A stretch of DNA of 64,000 nt from Datnioides undecimradiatus (Eukaryota > Chordata > Actinopteri > Lobotiformes > Datnioididae): positions 2,286,721 through 2,350,720 of the forward strand of contig WARS01000013.1 in the NCBI GenBank assembly GCA_008933995.1, given 5' to 3'. Shown piece after piece: positions 23,280 to 35,180 of this stretch. The first letter of the stretch is position 1. The number at the start of each line of letters is the position of its first letter. The notes under the pieces were generated by a model that saw only the letters and a program-made list of their open reading frames with translations, was not told the origin of the DNA and did not search any database. Both the position numbers and the translations under genes were made by a program.

Positions 23280-26200
23280 TTGGCTGTCCTAACTCAACTA
23301 CACCTGGGTAGCAGATAATAAACTTCTCGTGTCAACCATTTCATCACCATGGAGATTCAGATAATTGTCACATGGGTTATTTTGGAAGGCAGGTACGATG
23401 TTTTGTTATTGGAGTTGCAGGACTTATTGGAACCCAATAGAAATGAATTTGTCTTTTAGCTATTAAATCAATAAACATCTTTGTATGTTGGATAAAACTC
23501 AGGATTTCCAGCCTATATGATGATAAAATAACTGGCAGATTACTCGATATTGAAAGTAATCCCTAGCTGCAAATCTGTACATTTCACTGACATATGAAAC
23601 AATGAAGTTTAGAAATTAGAAATTTTAGAAATTTTGAAATTTTTGTGTCTTTCCCATATAATCACATCACATCTGAGACATCATGTGCATTCTACCGATA
23701 GCTGAACACCTTCAGGGCTTAATAGTGTTTCTAAACCCGGAGTCTCCTTGATTTGAAGCCATTTTGTGCTGTCAACATGTTCTTTTGCCTCTAACCCCCG
23801 TGGTGCTGTAGGAAGGTGGTTGTAATCATCAGTGTATCTGAAACGTGATTGGAGCACAGGGGCAAAGGAGGTGGAGGCAGTGGGGCTGGAGAGCTAGATG
23901 TGATGTAGGCAGGCAGCAACAGAAGAGCTGTTCTGCTACTTTGTCCAACAGCACGGAGAGCTGACCTTGAGGGGAATGGGGAAAATTGACAGGGGGGAGA
24001 GCGGTAACAAGGGCCAGCTATATATCAGGGAGGCAATTTGGAGCGGTTTATCCGATGAGGGTCAATTCCTGCTGCAGTACCATAGATCAGAGTTTTCAAG
24101 CCTGAGCGTGCCTTCATGGGGAGAGGTTAGGATGGATCCATTTTTGAATGACTGAGCCCGCTGATCAAGTCCCGGCAAATCATTCACACAAAACATAGAG
24201 GAGCGGGGTAATCATGAGGATTTGTGATGCAGGAAAACGTGCATCAGCAGATTTATCTCCTGCTATTCGTGGCCTTGCTGTTCTGGCTCCGCTCCAAATT
24301 AAATCTTTTTAAAGAGGCAATTTCACAATGTTCCTTTCAATTATTTTACAAATCAAGGACACTGAACAGGCTATTATCTAGAGGATACAGGCATTAATGT
24401 TATTATTATTACCAGCAATAAAACGGAATACCATCATTTGTGACCAAAGCATGTTCCTCTGTAGAGTAAAGACATCAAAGATCTGTACTAAATCTGTCTG
24501 TGCATTAGGGGGCGATGCCAAGAGGGAGTAATTTTACAGATGCCTTTACTCTGTGTCTGACCTTTTCTATTGCTGCTTCTATTTTGGATCACTGTCTCTC
24601 TGCACCTCTGAGACTGGCCAGATGGCAGGTCTATTGAGTGATAAAATTTGAGAGACAAGAGCACTGTTACACCATGAGACTCTTTGGCTCAGGCCCCGGC
24701 TGCAGTGGAGGCTGGAATGAGCGCATAACTCCAGCACAACATTTGAATTTCCCTTCATTATCTTCTGCTCCTGCGTGGCCAACAGACTGAGCCCAGTTCA
24801 TATGTTCTGCCGCTTTTACACAGCTGCAAGTGAATGTAATGAAGCTGGGGACTTATATAGGACACCTCCACGCAGACTGCTCCAAAGTGAATGTACTATT
24901 GTGAAGCATCTGAGATGTTTCTATACTAAAGCTCTCACTGTAAAGCCAAATTACGAGACTCATGTCCTCAATAATACATTAATAAGTGGGGACATCTTGT
25001 GGACAAAGTTTATTTTGCACCATGTTAATGTAGCCAACACAAAACTGGAGGCCTCCAAAGACCATGAAATAAGGATCAATATATAATAAATGTCACCGGA
25101 CCAATGAACTCCTTAATTCTTACAGTTTTCCTACTTTAATTAAGACCTGCAAGACATGCTTACACATGGGTAAGAGAGTGTAGCTTGGGCCCTCATGCCC
25201 TTGTTAAAGTCCAAACTGCTAAAAGAGTAGCTTTGAATCTTCAGAAGTGAACATGCAGAACACAAACTGCCCTTTCTTCAAACAAGATAAACACTGTCAA
25301 TGGTCAAACACTACCATTAGGAGTCCTTCTATTAATTGTAGTCCAACTCATTAATTATTAATTGATTCACAGACTTTCTCCTGAGATGATTATCTTAAAC
25401 CAATGATACGTTTAAAGGTATAAAACAATAACAAAGTTTACAGTCAAGTCCTGGGCACAATGGTGCTTTGAAAGTGCCATGACAAACATGCTACCATGCT
25501 CATAATAACAGTGCAAACACGCAGATGTTTAGCAGGTGTAATATTTAGCATCATTTTACTGTGGGGCACTTTACTCAGTATATAATTAACAGAATGAGGC
25601 CGATGGGTTTTGGTCATAAACCAAAGAGAAAGTGAAAATTTGATGAAATCAAATCTAGTGAATGTCAGGGGAAGTCAAGCTGAGGGAAACATGAACGTCT
25701 GTACCAAAGACGCGACACTAAAAACCAAACATGTCACCTTCTGGAGGCGGCGGATGAAACGCTGGGGACGATCAAACACATAGGGATTTATCCTCTGGGA
25801 ACCATGAATGCTTTGCCTAAAATTTCATGGCAGTTCTTTTTTACTGACAAAATCCTGACAGCAGATGACCATGTTTTACATTCTGCAGCAGCTATTTTGA
25901 AGATGAAGTGCCTATCCAAGCACTGTACAGTTTTAAGCCCCTTTCTATCTTATTATAATTCAAATCTCATCACTGTGTGACTGCTTGGGTCAATGACTCA
26001 TTCATTCTGGTTAGGTGTTGGATTAAATGCATCCATTAGTGTCTTTGCAATGCCATGGCGGCATCACAAGCATTTATCCCGAGTTTAGTAAATCCATTTA
26101 TCCATGAATTCATAACTATATAGCTTTGTCAGCTTGAGGACTGAAGTATATATACTGGCTAATACCTAACGAAAGCACAACAAAACAGAAACGGAGGCAG

Positions 26201-28000
26201 AAATGGTCGGATGAGCCGGATACATTACCATGGAGATCATGGGAGAATATTTATGCAATAAAAGATCCGAGTTACAGTCGGTTCCCTGCTTATATTCTAC
26301 AGGATTTTCACTGTACACCGTCATAAAGCAGATATACTACACAGTCGACAATGCACTTTCGCATCTTATCTGTGCTCTGCTCATTTTCTGCTTGAGGAAG
26401 TTGGGAAAATTGACTTAGAATTGCTCGATGCAAAGCGGCTGCACTTTCCTCTCACATGGTTAGACACAGGGCATCAGAGTGTGGCCCAGGTATGCACGGT
26501 TTTCAACAGCGCGAGGGACCCAGAGCGTCCGTGCTGCAAATAAAAACCACCAGCGCTCCCACTCTCATTAATGTACTGAGGTGTGTAGAGGAATTTAGGA
26601 TGCAGCTCCTTTCCCGCGGAGACGCATAAAAATGCTGTGTATGCTTGAGTAAAATAATGGATTATGCATCCGAAGCGCTACCCTGGTCGCCTTCTTAAAC
26701 ACAATTTGTTGACTGTTTAGAAATTTGACACAGGCTGTCCTTTTCTTGCACATGCAGGTGTACTTCTTTTGATATAAAACATCATCTGTATGTACACAAC
26801 AAATACCCATGTTGCACTTTATTTGAACAGCCCACACCCTACACCGCAGCGGTCAGCACAGTAATTTGATTAAAACCCTGAATACGTTCCCACGCTGCTG
26901 TATCACTACGTACCAGTTCCTTGTGCAATGTGTGTTCTTGTCCTCTTTGGCTAAAGAGTGGTAGCGTGCAACACAGCCACATCCATCATAATAATTTCAC
27001 ATTTTTCAGAGAATAAAAATGGTAATTTGGAGACAAGCACGGAGTAAACAAAGTTCTGAGGAAGTGGAGAGGCCTGTAATGCAATATCATTTGCATTTCA
27101 TACATCTGTTTCTATGACAGGTACATACAATCCTTTATTTCTGCTTTACAGAACTTTCCCTGAATGCTAATTCCGCCTTGCCATCAGAGGCTTTGTCAGA
27201 AAAGGTATGTGGACCTCGCCTGTTTGAAAAGCTCCTAATGAATAATTAATTGGTGCCACCGCTGTTAAGGCATAATTTACCTCGCAATCTCACAGTGATT
27301 TTATTAAGGACTGGGGCTTGGCTGGCCAGTCGAGCTGGTCCCCATGCAATATTCATCAGAGGAAAGATACATGGGACAAGAGCTCATAGCCTGAGAATTT
27401 ATGAAGAAAAAAACAACAATGACATCAACGAATCCCACCCACTTGTAAAAGCCTGGCATTCCTCATAGCTCCTCCAGCCTGCACGTCGCCGATTCGTGGC
27501 AGCCTCTCTGCAGGAAGCCAAATGGCCTTAGAGAAGCTGCTCTCATGGCTCATAATGCTCCGGTGGCCTCCAGGGAGTAAGTTGCAGAATGGTGGTGCTT
27601 GGCAGTGGAGCAGTGAACGCATCACCGTGATGTCCTGTATGTGAGGTACATACTGCATGAGCCAAAAAGTTACCAGCTACATAAGATGTCCTGACACGTT
27701 CAGGACTAGAATGCTACTTACTGCTAGTTACAAGAAGCTGCTGCTGCTGATTACAAGTGGAAAAAGTGCTCGGTCATAGTCGTAGGAATACTTAATCAGT
27801 ACAGAAGCATAAAGTTAAAGAATGATAAATAAGTAAAAACACTTCCTCTCACACCACTTTACCACCATATCACCACGTTTCCCTTATTGTACCTTTGCCA
27901 AATTGTTTACTATAAATACTGCATTCTTTAAAGTTAGAGATTATGAGAACTTTGTATCTACCAGGTCAGTTATTTTTTGATTTAGTTGACAGTTACTAAT

Positions 28001-28003
<3 letters not shown>
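23280..28003. other. Non-coding, nothing recognised
   Basis: AT-rich sequence without convincing exons on either strand. Confidence 0.45.

Positions 28004-28039
<36 letters not shown>
28004..28039. repeat. (GAT)n trinucleotide repeat
   Basis: About 12 GAT units; read on the minus strand it gives a false poly-Ser frame. Confidence 0.95.
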
Positions 28040-31000
28040 GGTTTTTTCCCAATTCAGCTGTAGAAGAAATCTGTTTTCGTCTCGCACTGGAGCTCGTCGG
28101 ACGTCTATCTTGTACTTCGATACGTTGCCTAATTCCACACACAAGAACTTGCAATGCTTATTGTGCAGACTAGCGCTGCTTTTACATTTTATGGCACTGT
28201 CTTTGTCCTGCACTGCTACCAGTTTCTCAGATTTGTACAGCAGCATATCCCACATGAATAAACCAACAGTTTTAGCTGAGCCCTGCTATAATAACAGATA
28301 CACTAACACAACTAATCCTGACGTAACAGCAACAGCATCACTAACTAACTTCAATGTTGCTTCCTTCACCAAATCCAGCTATAACTTTCCTACGTTGAAT
28401 CAATAAAGTTCAGCATATCTCATCTTATCTTTAGTTTGATGAATTTAAATCCAGAACTGTGTTTTGTGCAACCAAATGCAGAATTATGACTGACAGTCCA
28501 AACCAGTTACTGTATACAGGAGGCACCACAGGCCAGGACAGTGTTTTAATGCAGTGAACATCTGTATGCAGGCAGGAAAGGTTTGGTAGGCAGGAGGGAT
28601 GAAATATTCATCAGTTGCTGTCTTTTGACAATGAAGCTACATGACAATGGTCTCACTTTCAAATGTCTGAGGTGCACAAATCCAAAAGGGAACTTACCTT
28701 ACATAATTTCTGCTTGTTTCATTCAGCGCTCAAGTGCCAAAGCAAAGCAGACACTCTAAATTCACCAGCACAATTAAATGAGAGGTTAGCGAATCTGTGC
28801 GATACAAACTGTGCCCTTGAAAAAGGCTCACCTACAGAGGAAAAAAAAACATATTGTATGTAAATATGAGGAAAGCAGGCCATGAATATTTAATTTTCTG
28901 GCAATGTAGCACAGAAGATAAAAATAATGCTCCCTTCAAGTGAGGGCCCTCTTTATGAAATCGGGGTAAAAGCTATTCTGTGTTATCAGATTTTCTATGA
29001 AGCCCGGCATTTCTTTTGAATTGCATCATCTTTTATTTAAATGTCAGGACCTGGCTTTCTGGCGCTGGTGTTAGATGATGACTCCTGCTTTTCACAGCTC
29101 GCCAAGATCAGGTGGATGAGGTAGACGGGCGAATTGGATTTGATTGAACTCGGAACACAAAAGGTCATTGTAAAAAATGCAGATCCCGCACATTTGTCAT
29201 ACTGTGGATTTTTCTTTTCTGTCGTAGATACGCCGTACAGGGGATTGTCTCCTCCCAACGATAAACAGGATATTATGTACTCGAATCCAAATATTCCACT
29301 GACCTTAAATCCATTTAATATCAGATGTCGACAAACAATGGGATGGATCTAAATGCAGATGTACAGTAATCTCTATTCTCAAAACAGCTTCTGAAAACAC
29401 AGATAGACTGTGAAACACCCTGATAGACAGTCAGATATGTTGACTCAGAGCCTGACGCCCTTCATCTGAACTTTTAAGGGTCCGATTAATACAAATGGTT
29501 CACAGAAACTAGTGGAGATAAACATGTTAAGTTGTGTCCAGCAGCAACTAGATTCTGACTCAAGAAACTCAACAAAACAACAACAAACTACAACCACACC
29601 AAAATGAACAGATCAGTATAAGCCTCGGGAACGGGTCTCAAATCTCAACTCAAGGTCCCCTTACTACTTTTTTTTTTTTTTTTTTTTTTGATGGTTCTCA
29701 GCCTTATCACACGGCTGTCACAAGCAGATGGATGGAGCTGTCTCAGTTTTCGCAGAGCTGTGGGTGGCCCGTGCTCTTGAAATATCAAAATGAGCCAACC
29801 GCTCACTAGTTTATCTGAAAAGTGAGAGTAAGCCACAATGAAAATTATAATAAAGCATATGTGACCCAACCGCATCGCTTCGCCACATATGAGATGATTT
29901 TATTAAAAATGCCCTTTCTGGGACCTCCCGCTGCTTGTAAATGCTCTCTACTCCTGAAATATAGGAACCATAAAGCTGTTGTAATATTTACAAAGAAGCT
30001 GAGCTATTAAAACATGGCATTGCATCTGGAAGCCTTATTGTAATTTTGACGTCATATAATATGCAATCATCTATGCGTGGCTTTGTTTTTAGGAGCCAAG
30101 ACGCTTAAATAAAAAAGGTCATGCGCTTCTGGCCGGAGATGTCAGCGCTGATGCAAAACTTGCACATTGTCTTGCAACTGCAGATCCCATGAGTCCGGCG
30201 CAAACGGCACAAGTGTTTCATGCTCCGTCGGCGCTAAAGGCGAGTTATTTCTCCACAAATCACAGACGGTGACAAGCGTTCAACAATTATGGCTTTGTTT
30301 AATAAGGATGGCTGTCGGGACCGTATATTAAGTAGTTTATGGACTGCAAAAACGAATGGTTTCACAATGCAGCATACTGAGAGTTAATGTGTTGTTCGTT
30401 ATAGAGGCCAGTAGATCATGAGATGTTCCCTGGTATGCACGCACGCATATGTGATTTTAATGCAGAGACACTAGCCATTCAATAAAGTCAGTATTTTATT
30501 ACAGGCTGCATTAGGCAAGATTTTCATACGAACACGCACCGGCATCATGCAGAAGGGCTGCGACAAACCCACCACCTAAACATGCCTCAGTCTTATTTCT
30601 CAGTTTGGGTTTTGAATTAGCATTGGCATTAACACTTCATGTGTCAACACCCATGTGTTTATATGTTCTGTTTTTTTTGTATTTTAGCACATTTATTTAA
30701 TGTTTTAAACTGAAGGAGTCCTTTGTTGAGTGTCTTGGTTGTCTTTACTTGCTGTCTCAGTCTTTTTACCACCTGTTTTTGTTGTTTCTGGTCTTGTTAG
30801 CGTCCCCTCTCTGGTGTATTTAGTCCACAGGACACAGTTACACACATTTTTGCTTTCGTTTACCTGGACTTTTGTGGCTATCTGTATCAGCTCCATCTCC
30901 AGGTCTGCATTTGGCTCCAACCCTTGTTTTTCCTGTTGCCTGATGGGCTACATCCCTGACATTGTGACTTGTGGCACTGATCTCCACTATTTCTTCCCCC

Positions 31001-31317
31001 TGCCACAGTTCTCATTACAGGTCGCACCAGCATATATTACTTGCACCTCACTGTTATTGAACAATCAACTTATAAAATTACTAAATTTAATGTTACGGTT
31101 AGACATACTTTAGCAATACTATTTGATATTTAGAAAGTTTTTATTCCCTTTTCAATCTCACTTGCTCTATGTTTCAAAATAAGGGATGTTGTGCTCTGGG
31201 GGCTATTTGGACTTCACTCTCAAGGTTATACACTTTCATTAAAGGTCAAAGACAGCAGAAGTTTAACTGGGTGCAAGTTTGTGACTCTGAAAACACTACT
31301 GGACAACAAATTTAATT
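28040..31317. other. Non-coding; poly-T run and a perfect CRE
   Basis: No exon recognised. Contains a 22-base T run (29668-29689) and the palindrome TGACGTCA at 30047-30054. Confidence 0.45.
29668..29689. repeat. Poly-T run
   Basis: 22 uninterrupted T bases. It could be the reverse of a retroposon poly-A tail, but no retroposon body is recognised beside it. Confidence 0.85.
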
Positions 31318-31700
31318 CTTCTGTTGTAGCTCTGAAGTATTTTGTTTATTGAAAGCAGGAGAGGACCTAGAATCGAGCCCTGGTGGACACCAGACACATC
31401 TCCTGCCAGTGACGCTTGTATCAATGTCACTCAGCTGATTTGTTGTTAAGTAAAACGGAGCAATCGTCTGTATCAAAGGCCCCGACAAGATCAAGAGTGA
31501 TTAAAATAGAGCAATCCTCCACGCTGGCAGCCAATAGCACATCATTAGAGAGTGTAAGAGGAGATGCTTTAGTGCTGAAATCTGCTTTAAAGTCAGAGCA
31601 ATTCGGGAAGAAATGCTGTTGTTATTCATCAAAGCAGTTACTTCAGAGGGGGGCCACTTTTTCAAAAACCTTGGATAAAAGAACTACGTCTAAGATTGTC
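31318..31700 (-). pseudogene. L2-like LINE reverse-transcriptase fragment
   Basis: Across shifting minus-strand frames the sequence reads SKVFEKVAPL, then LLAASVEDCSILITLDLVGA continuing FDTDDCSVLL (about 31494-31446), then VSGVHQGSILGPLLLSINK (about 31397-31343). These correspond to the reverse-transcriptase blocks LDLSAAFDTVDH and GVPQGSVLGPLLF; the first holds a catalytic Asp. The YADD block that should follow is not found. Stops and frameshifts break the frame, so it is a dead fragment. Confidence 0.8.
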
Positions 31701-34700
31701 GAGTGTAAGTGGACACAAAGCAGGCTTAAACGGCACACGGGTGATCATATAGGTTTTTCTGTCTGATACAGACACGTATTGAAATGCACAAAAAGAAAGC
31801 CAGCAGCTGTGGTGCAAAAAGGGAAAGCAGAGAAAAAACATCACCTGGCTGTCGATTATATTACACGCCGTGTGTCATACGAGGTCTTTCATGGTCCGTC
31901 ACACAAGGCTTTTTGAAGAGCCCTGTGTGACCGAGATACAACACAATCCAGCCGACGAAAGCTGCTAGCTCTCTGGTAAGTTTATAAGACATGTCGCCAA
32001 CAGAGAGAGATTGATGATAGCATCTGATGCAATTTACTCCATGTCCAGGGTTGCTGGTTCACATTCTGCAGTTAATGGTGAAAGTACGGGTTGCAAAGAA
32101 AATCTCCTCTGAATCTGTCTGCTGAACTCCAGGCTTAAACAGCAAAGCCTCTGGATTGGATTTCTTGTTTATCTGCACATGCAGATGGGCAAATTCAAAA
32201 GAATTTTCTTGTGCTGTGTAAATGGCAATAACTGCACAGGGTTCGGGGTACTCCAAATAATTATTCTGAGGGTAGAAAGGGTAGAAATTATATAGTCGCT
32301 GTGTATTTGAAGTTACTTTTCAGAACTGGTATTTAGGAGCTGTTTCTCCAGATACAACGCACTAACAGGAACAACAAATGGAACGATCCGTATTTCAATA
32401 CAATCGATGTGGCTGGCTCTCACATTTAGAAGAGGGAGTGTCCACAGACAGGACTTTGTAGAGGAAATGAATCGTTAAAATCTGAAAAATTACCACGTTA
32501 ACTAGATTAGGCAGGGCAACTTATCAAGTAATCTCTTGATAGGGCATCTGAACAGTGTGATGGATTGTGCGCTGTCGTTTTTTTCCTCTGAAATGTATTC
32601 TTAATTGCTCATTGCAATTACGAATGGCCACAGAAAAGACGGATTGGTAGGTGTTCTGTCTCCCCACAGATATGTTTATTTGAACTTGTTTCCCAGCAGT
32701 GTGGGCCATTCATTATGCATATTAAACGTACTGCATAGAATGTGTCTTTACATCCAATAAAAAACACATAGACCCTGATTTTAATTGCCATGCTTATTGT
32801 TAAATGGGTTTTTATATTGTGAACCAGTGGGTTTCAGGGGAGGAGGGCTCCTCAAGGGGCCTCCAAACTGTTTCGGGGGGGCTTGGTGGATGTAAAAGGT
32901 AAAATATTACTTAGCTGCATTCTGAACTTACATTAGTTGTCAAAAGGAGATCACGCTGAATAGCCTGAATGCATGAGATGCAGGTTTTACCGTTTTCCCG
33001 CTTTGCTAGAGTTATTACTGAGGGGGATAAGGTTGTGCCTTTTTCCAAGAATCGTCTGAAGGCAGGCCCACACTCTCAGACTTTGCAAACGCGTATGGTC
33101 ACTAATATCCCGGCTATATTTGCATCGTGTTTTCATCACAGCTACACTGATGCCAGAGATACGTTGGGTGTGGTTTGGTGTCAGCACATAGTTTGTTGTT
33201 CAGAGAGAATGGACAAGATTGTATTTCAAAAGTTAAAAAGGTTTTTGGACCACATTTACACTTCAGGCATCTTGGAGGTGTGGTTAGACAGACGTCCACC
33301 TGTTTGTGGAGGTTCTTCTACAGGCTCCATCCCATGTCCCCCTGATTTACACTGAAATTAGCTGTCGTTGAACACAGGCTACACTCTAAACTGTTGCAGC
33401 GTTTATCTGATCCCTGGTCAGTTTGACACCTGAATCACAAGTGTGGGTGAGGAGTGAAGACATTAAAACAATGTCTCACCTGTAGTTCCTTGCATTGTGA
33501 CATTAGCCACTAGCAAAGCTGTTACTGTTGTAATTAAACTGCTAAAGTGCATAATTTATTCTTCTTCTGGCATTTCAGCAAGCGTGTTACCACCACTTAC
33601 TGGCCTGGAGAACAGCTGACCCTTATTTGCATGTGGCCTGGGAAAACTAAGATTGGAGGATTGCAGGTTGGTGATCTGGCCAACAGTGATGCATATACAG
33701 TACATTAACCAGAAATGAAACACTTAAATTGAAATGCTGCCCTGCTCATGTCGTTGACAAATAAATTGTGTTTTACATTAAAAAGTGTCTATGTCCAAAT
33801 ATTAATATCTAAACTACCCTCAGATTTCCACTTTTGGTCAAGCTGTAGACATTTCTCAGACTCATAATTGTGAATCAGTCCTTTGCCGGAGATTATATTT
33901 GATGTAAATGCCAAAGGTTGTAACTGTGCAGCCAGGAGATGTTGTCCAAGAAGAAACAAGTGGAGAATCAAGGGCGGTCTCCCACCAGACATTTGTGTTG
34001 ACATGTGTGTTAGACAGAGATTGGCTCTTCGTTCTGAGGAGAAATGAGATTTCAATGACTAACCCTGACCTGAGAGTACAGTGTGTATGCGTAGACTGAA
34101 TGAAAGAATAGAGAGAGAACTGCATGGGTGCTGGTGGAAAAGATGTTGTGACTGAACTTTTTTTTTTTCTTTCTACTGATGTCAAGGTTGTTCAGCAAAG
34201 TCCTGCAATGTTTCAGTAAGTGAAGTTTAGAAATTCCTAGAAATATGGGTGTTTTAGTTTACTGGTACAAGAGCTGTTATAAATACTCTTATTGGTTCTT
34301 TCTCTTTACTAAATTATTGCTTTTTGAAAAATAGATTATTTTAGTGAAGAACTGTATTAGAATATTTATTTATAAAAAAATATAACTAAATTGGCAACAG
34401 TAATGTTCACAAAGTCAATACATAATGCAGTGTTATCTTACAGGGGGAAAATCTCAAATGTGAATGTTATAAATAATATTCCTGACATCCTGAGTGAAGT
34501 TTAAAAAGCTAGTCGTCCACTCCCGTCCTGCACAGTCATCCTCCCTCTGCAGGTATCACTGGTAGAGGACGAAGTTAAATAGCGAAGGTCCAACAAACTA
34601 CGTAGCTTTTGATTTAGCTTGTTTATAATTGCTATTAGTGGAGCCAGCGTGCTATGATTGTGTAGCGGTGGGGAATGAGGCAGACACATTGATATTTTCA

Positions 34701-34840
34701 TGTACCGATAACAGGGTTACTGATTGGCTGTTTACTTGCAAAGGTTCTTTTGAACTTACAGCAATGAGCGTATTTGAAGCAGCTCAGGAGAAATTTAAAT
34801 AAAACTAATTGAAGCAACAGTAACATCAGAGCTATTCACA
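31701..34840. other. Non-coding, nothing recognised
   Basis: No exon or named repeat found. The 128-codon frame at 32969-33355 has no family features. Confidence 0.4.
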
Positions 34841-34879
34841 TTATACTCAATACTACCCTTGGTCTCTGAGCAAAAACTG

Positions 34880-35180
34880 TACCTGGTTTAAATTTGGCTG
34901 CTGTCCCCTTTAAAGTAGTCACCTTGTGCATTGATACACCGCTCCCAGCACTCCCGCCACGCTTGGATCGCTTTCTGGAGGTCCTGTTGTGTAACCTCAT
35001 AATGCTCCATCTGCAATTCTGAAGGTCAAAGCAGCAACCTTCAGCTTGAATTTCCATTTTGCACTCCCAGTGCACTGATTTGATGCACCAGCTTTGCTCT
35101 ATGACACTGCGGCTTTCCCACTGCCCAGACCGCTCATTTGGTTTCTGGGTTGTAGATGATGATGAAGCCTGGCATTGACC
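34880..35180 (-). pseudogene. Mariner-family transposase, degraded C-terminal part
   Basis: In the minus strand, one frame reads IIIYNPETK (about 35168-35134) and, after frameshifts and a gap, another reads DLQKAIQAWRECWERCIN then AQGDYFKGD (about 34983-34910). These resemble the YDPETK block and the WxxRxxKCVxxxGxYFEGD tail of mariner/SETMAR-type transposases. The catalytic region between them is not recognisable. The 209-codon frame that spans this area (34836-35465 minus) is not the transposase frame and is probably chance. Confidence 0.5.

Noticed and set aside
27941-28255. Frame with a poly-Ser run
   Set aside because: Produced by the GAT trinucleotide repeat read on the minus strand.
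28320-28420. Possible CRISPR-like or short-repeat array
   Set aside because: No regularly spaced repeat units here or elsewhere; the window is vertebrate DNA.
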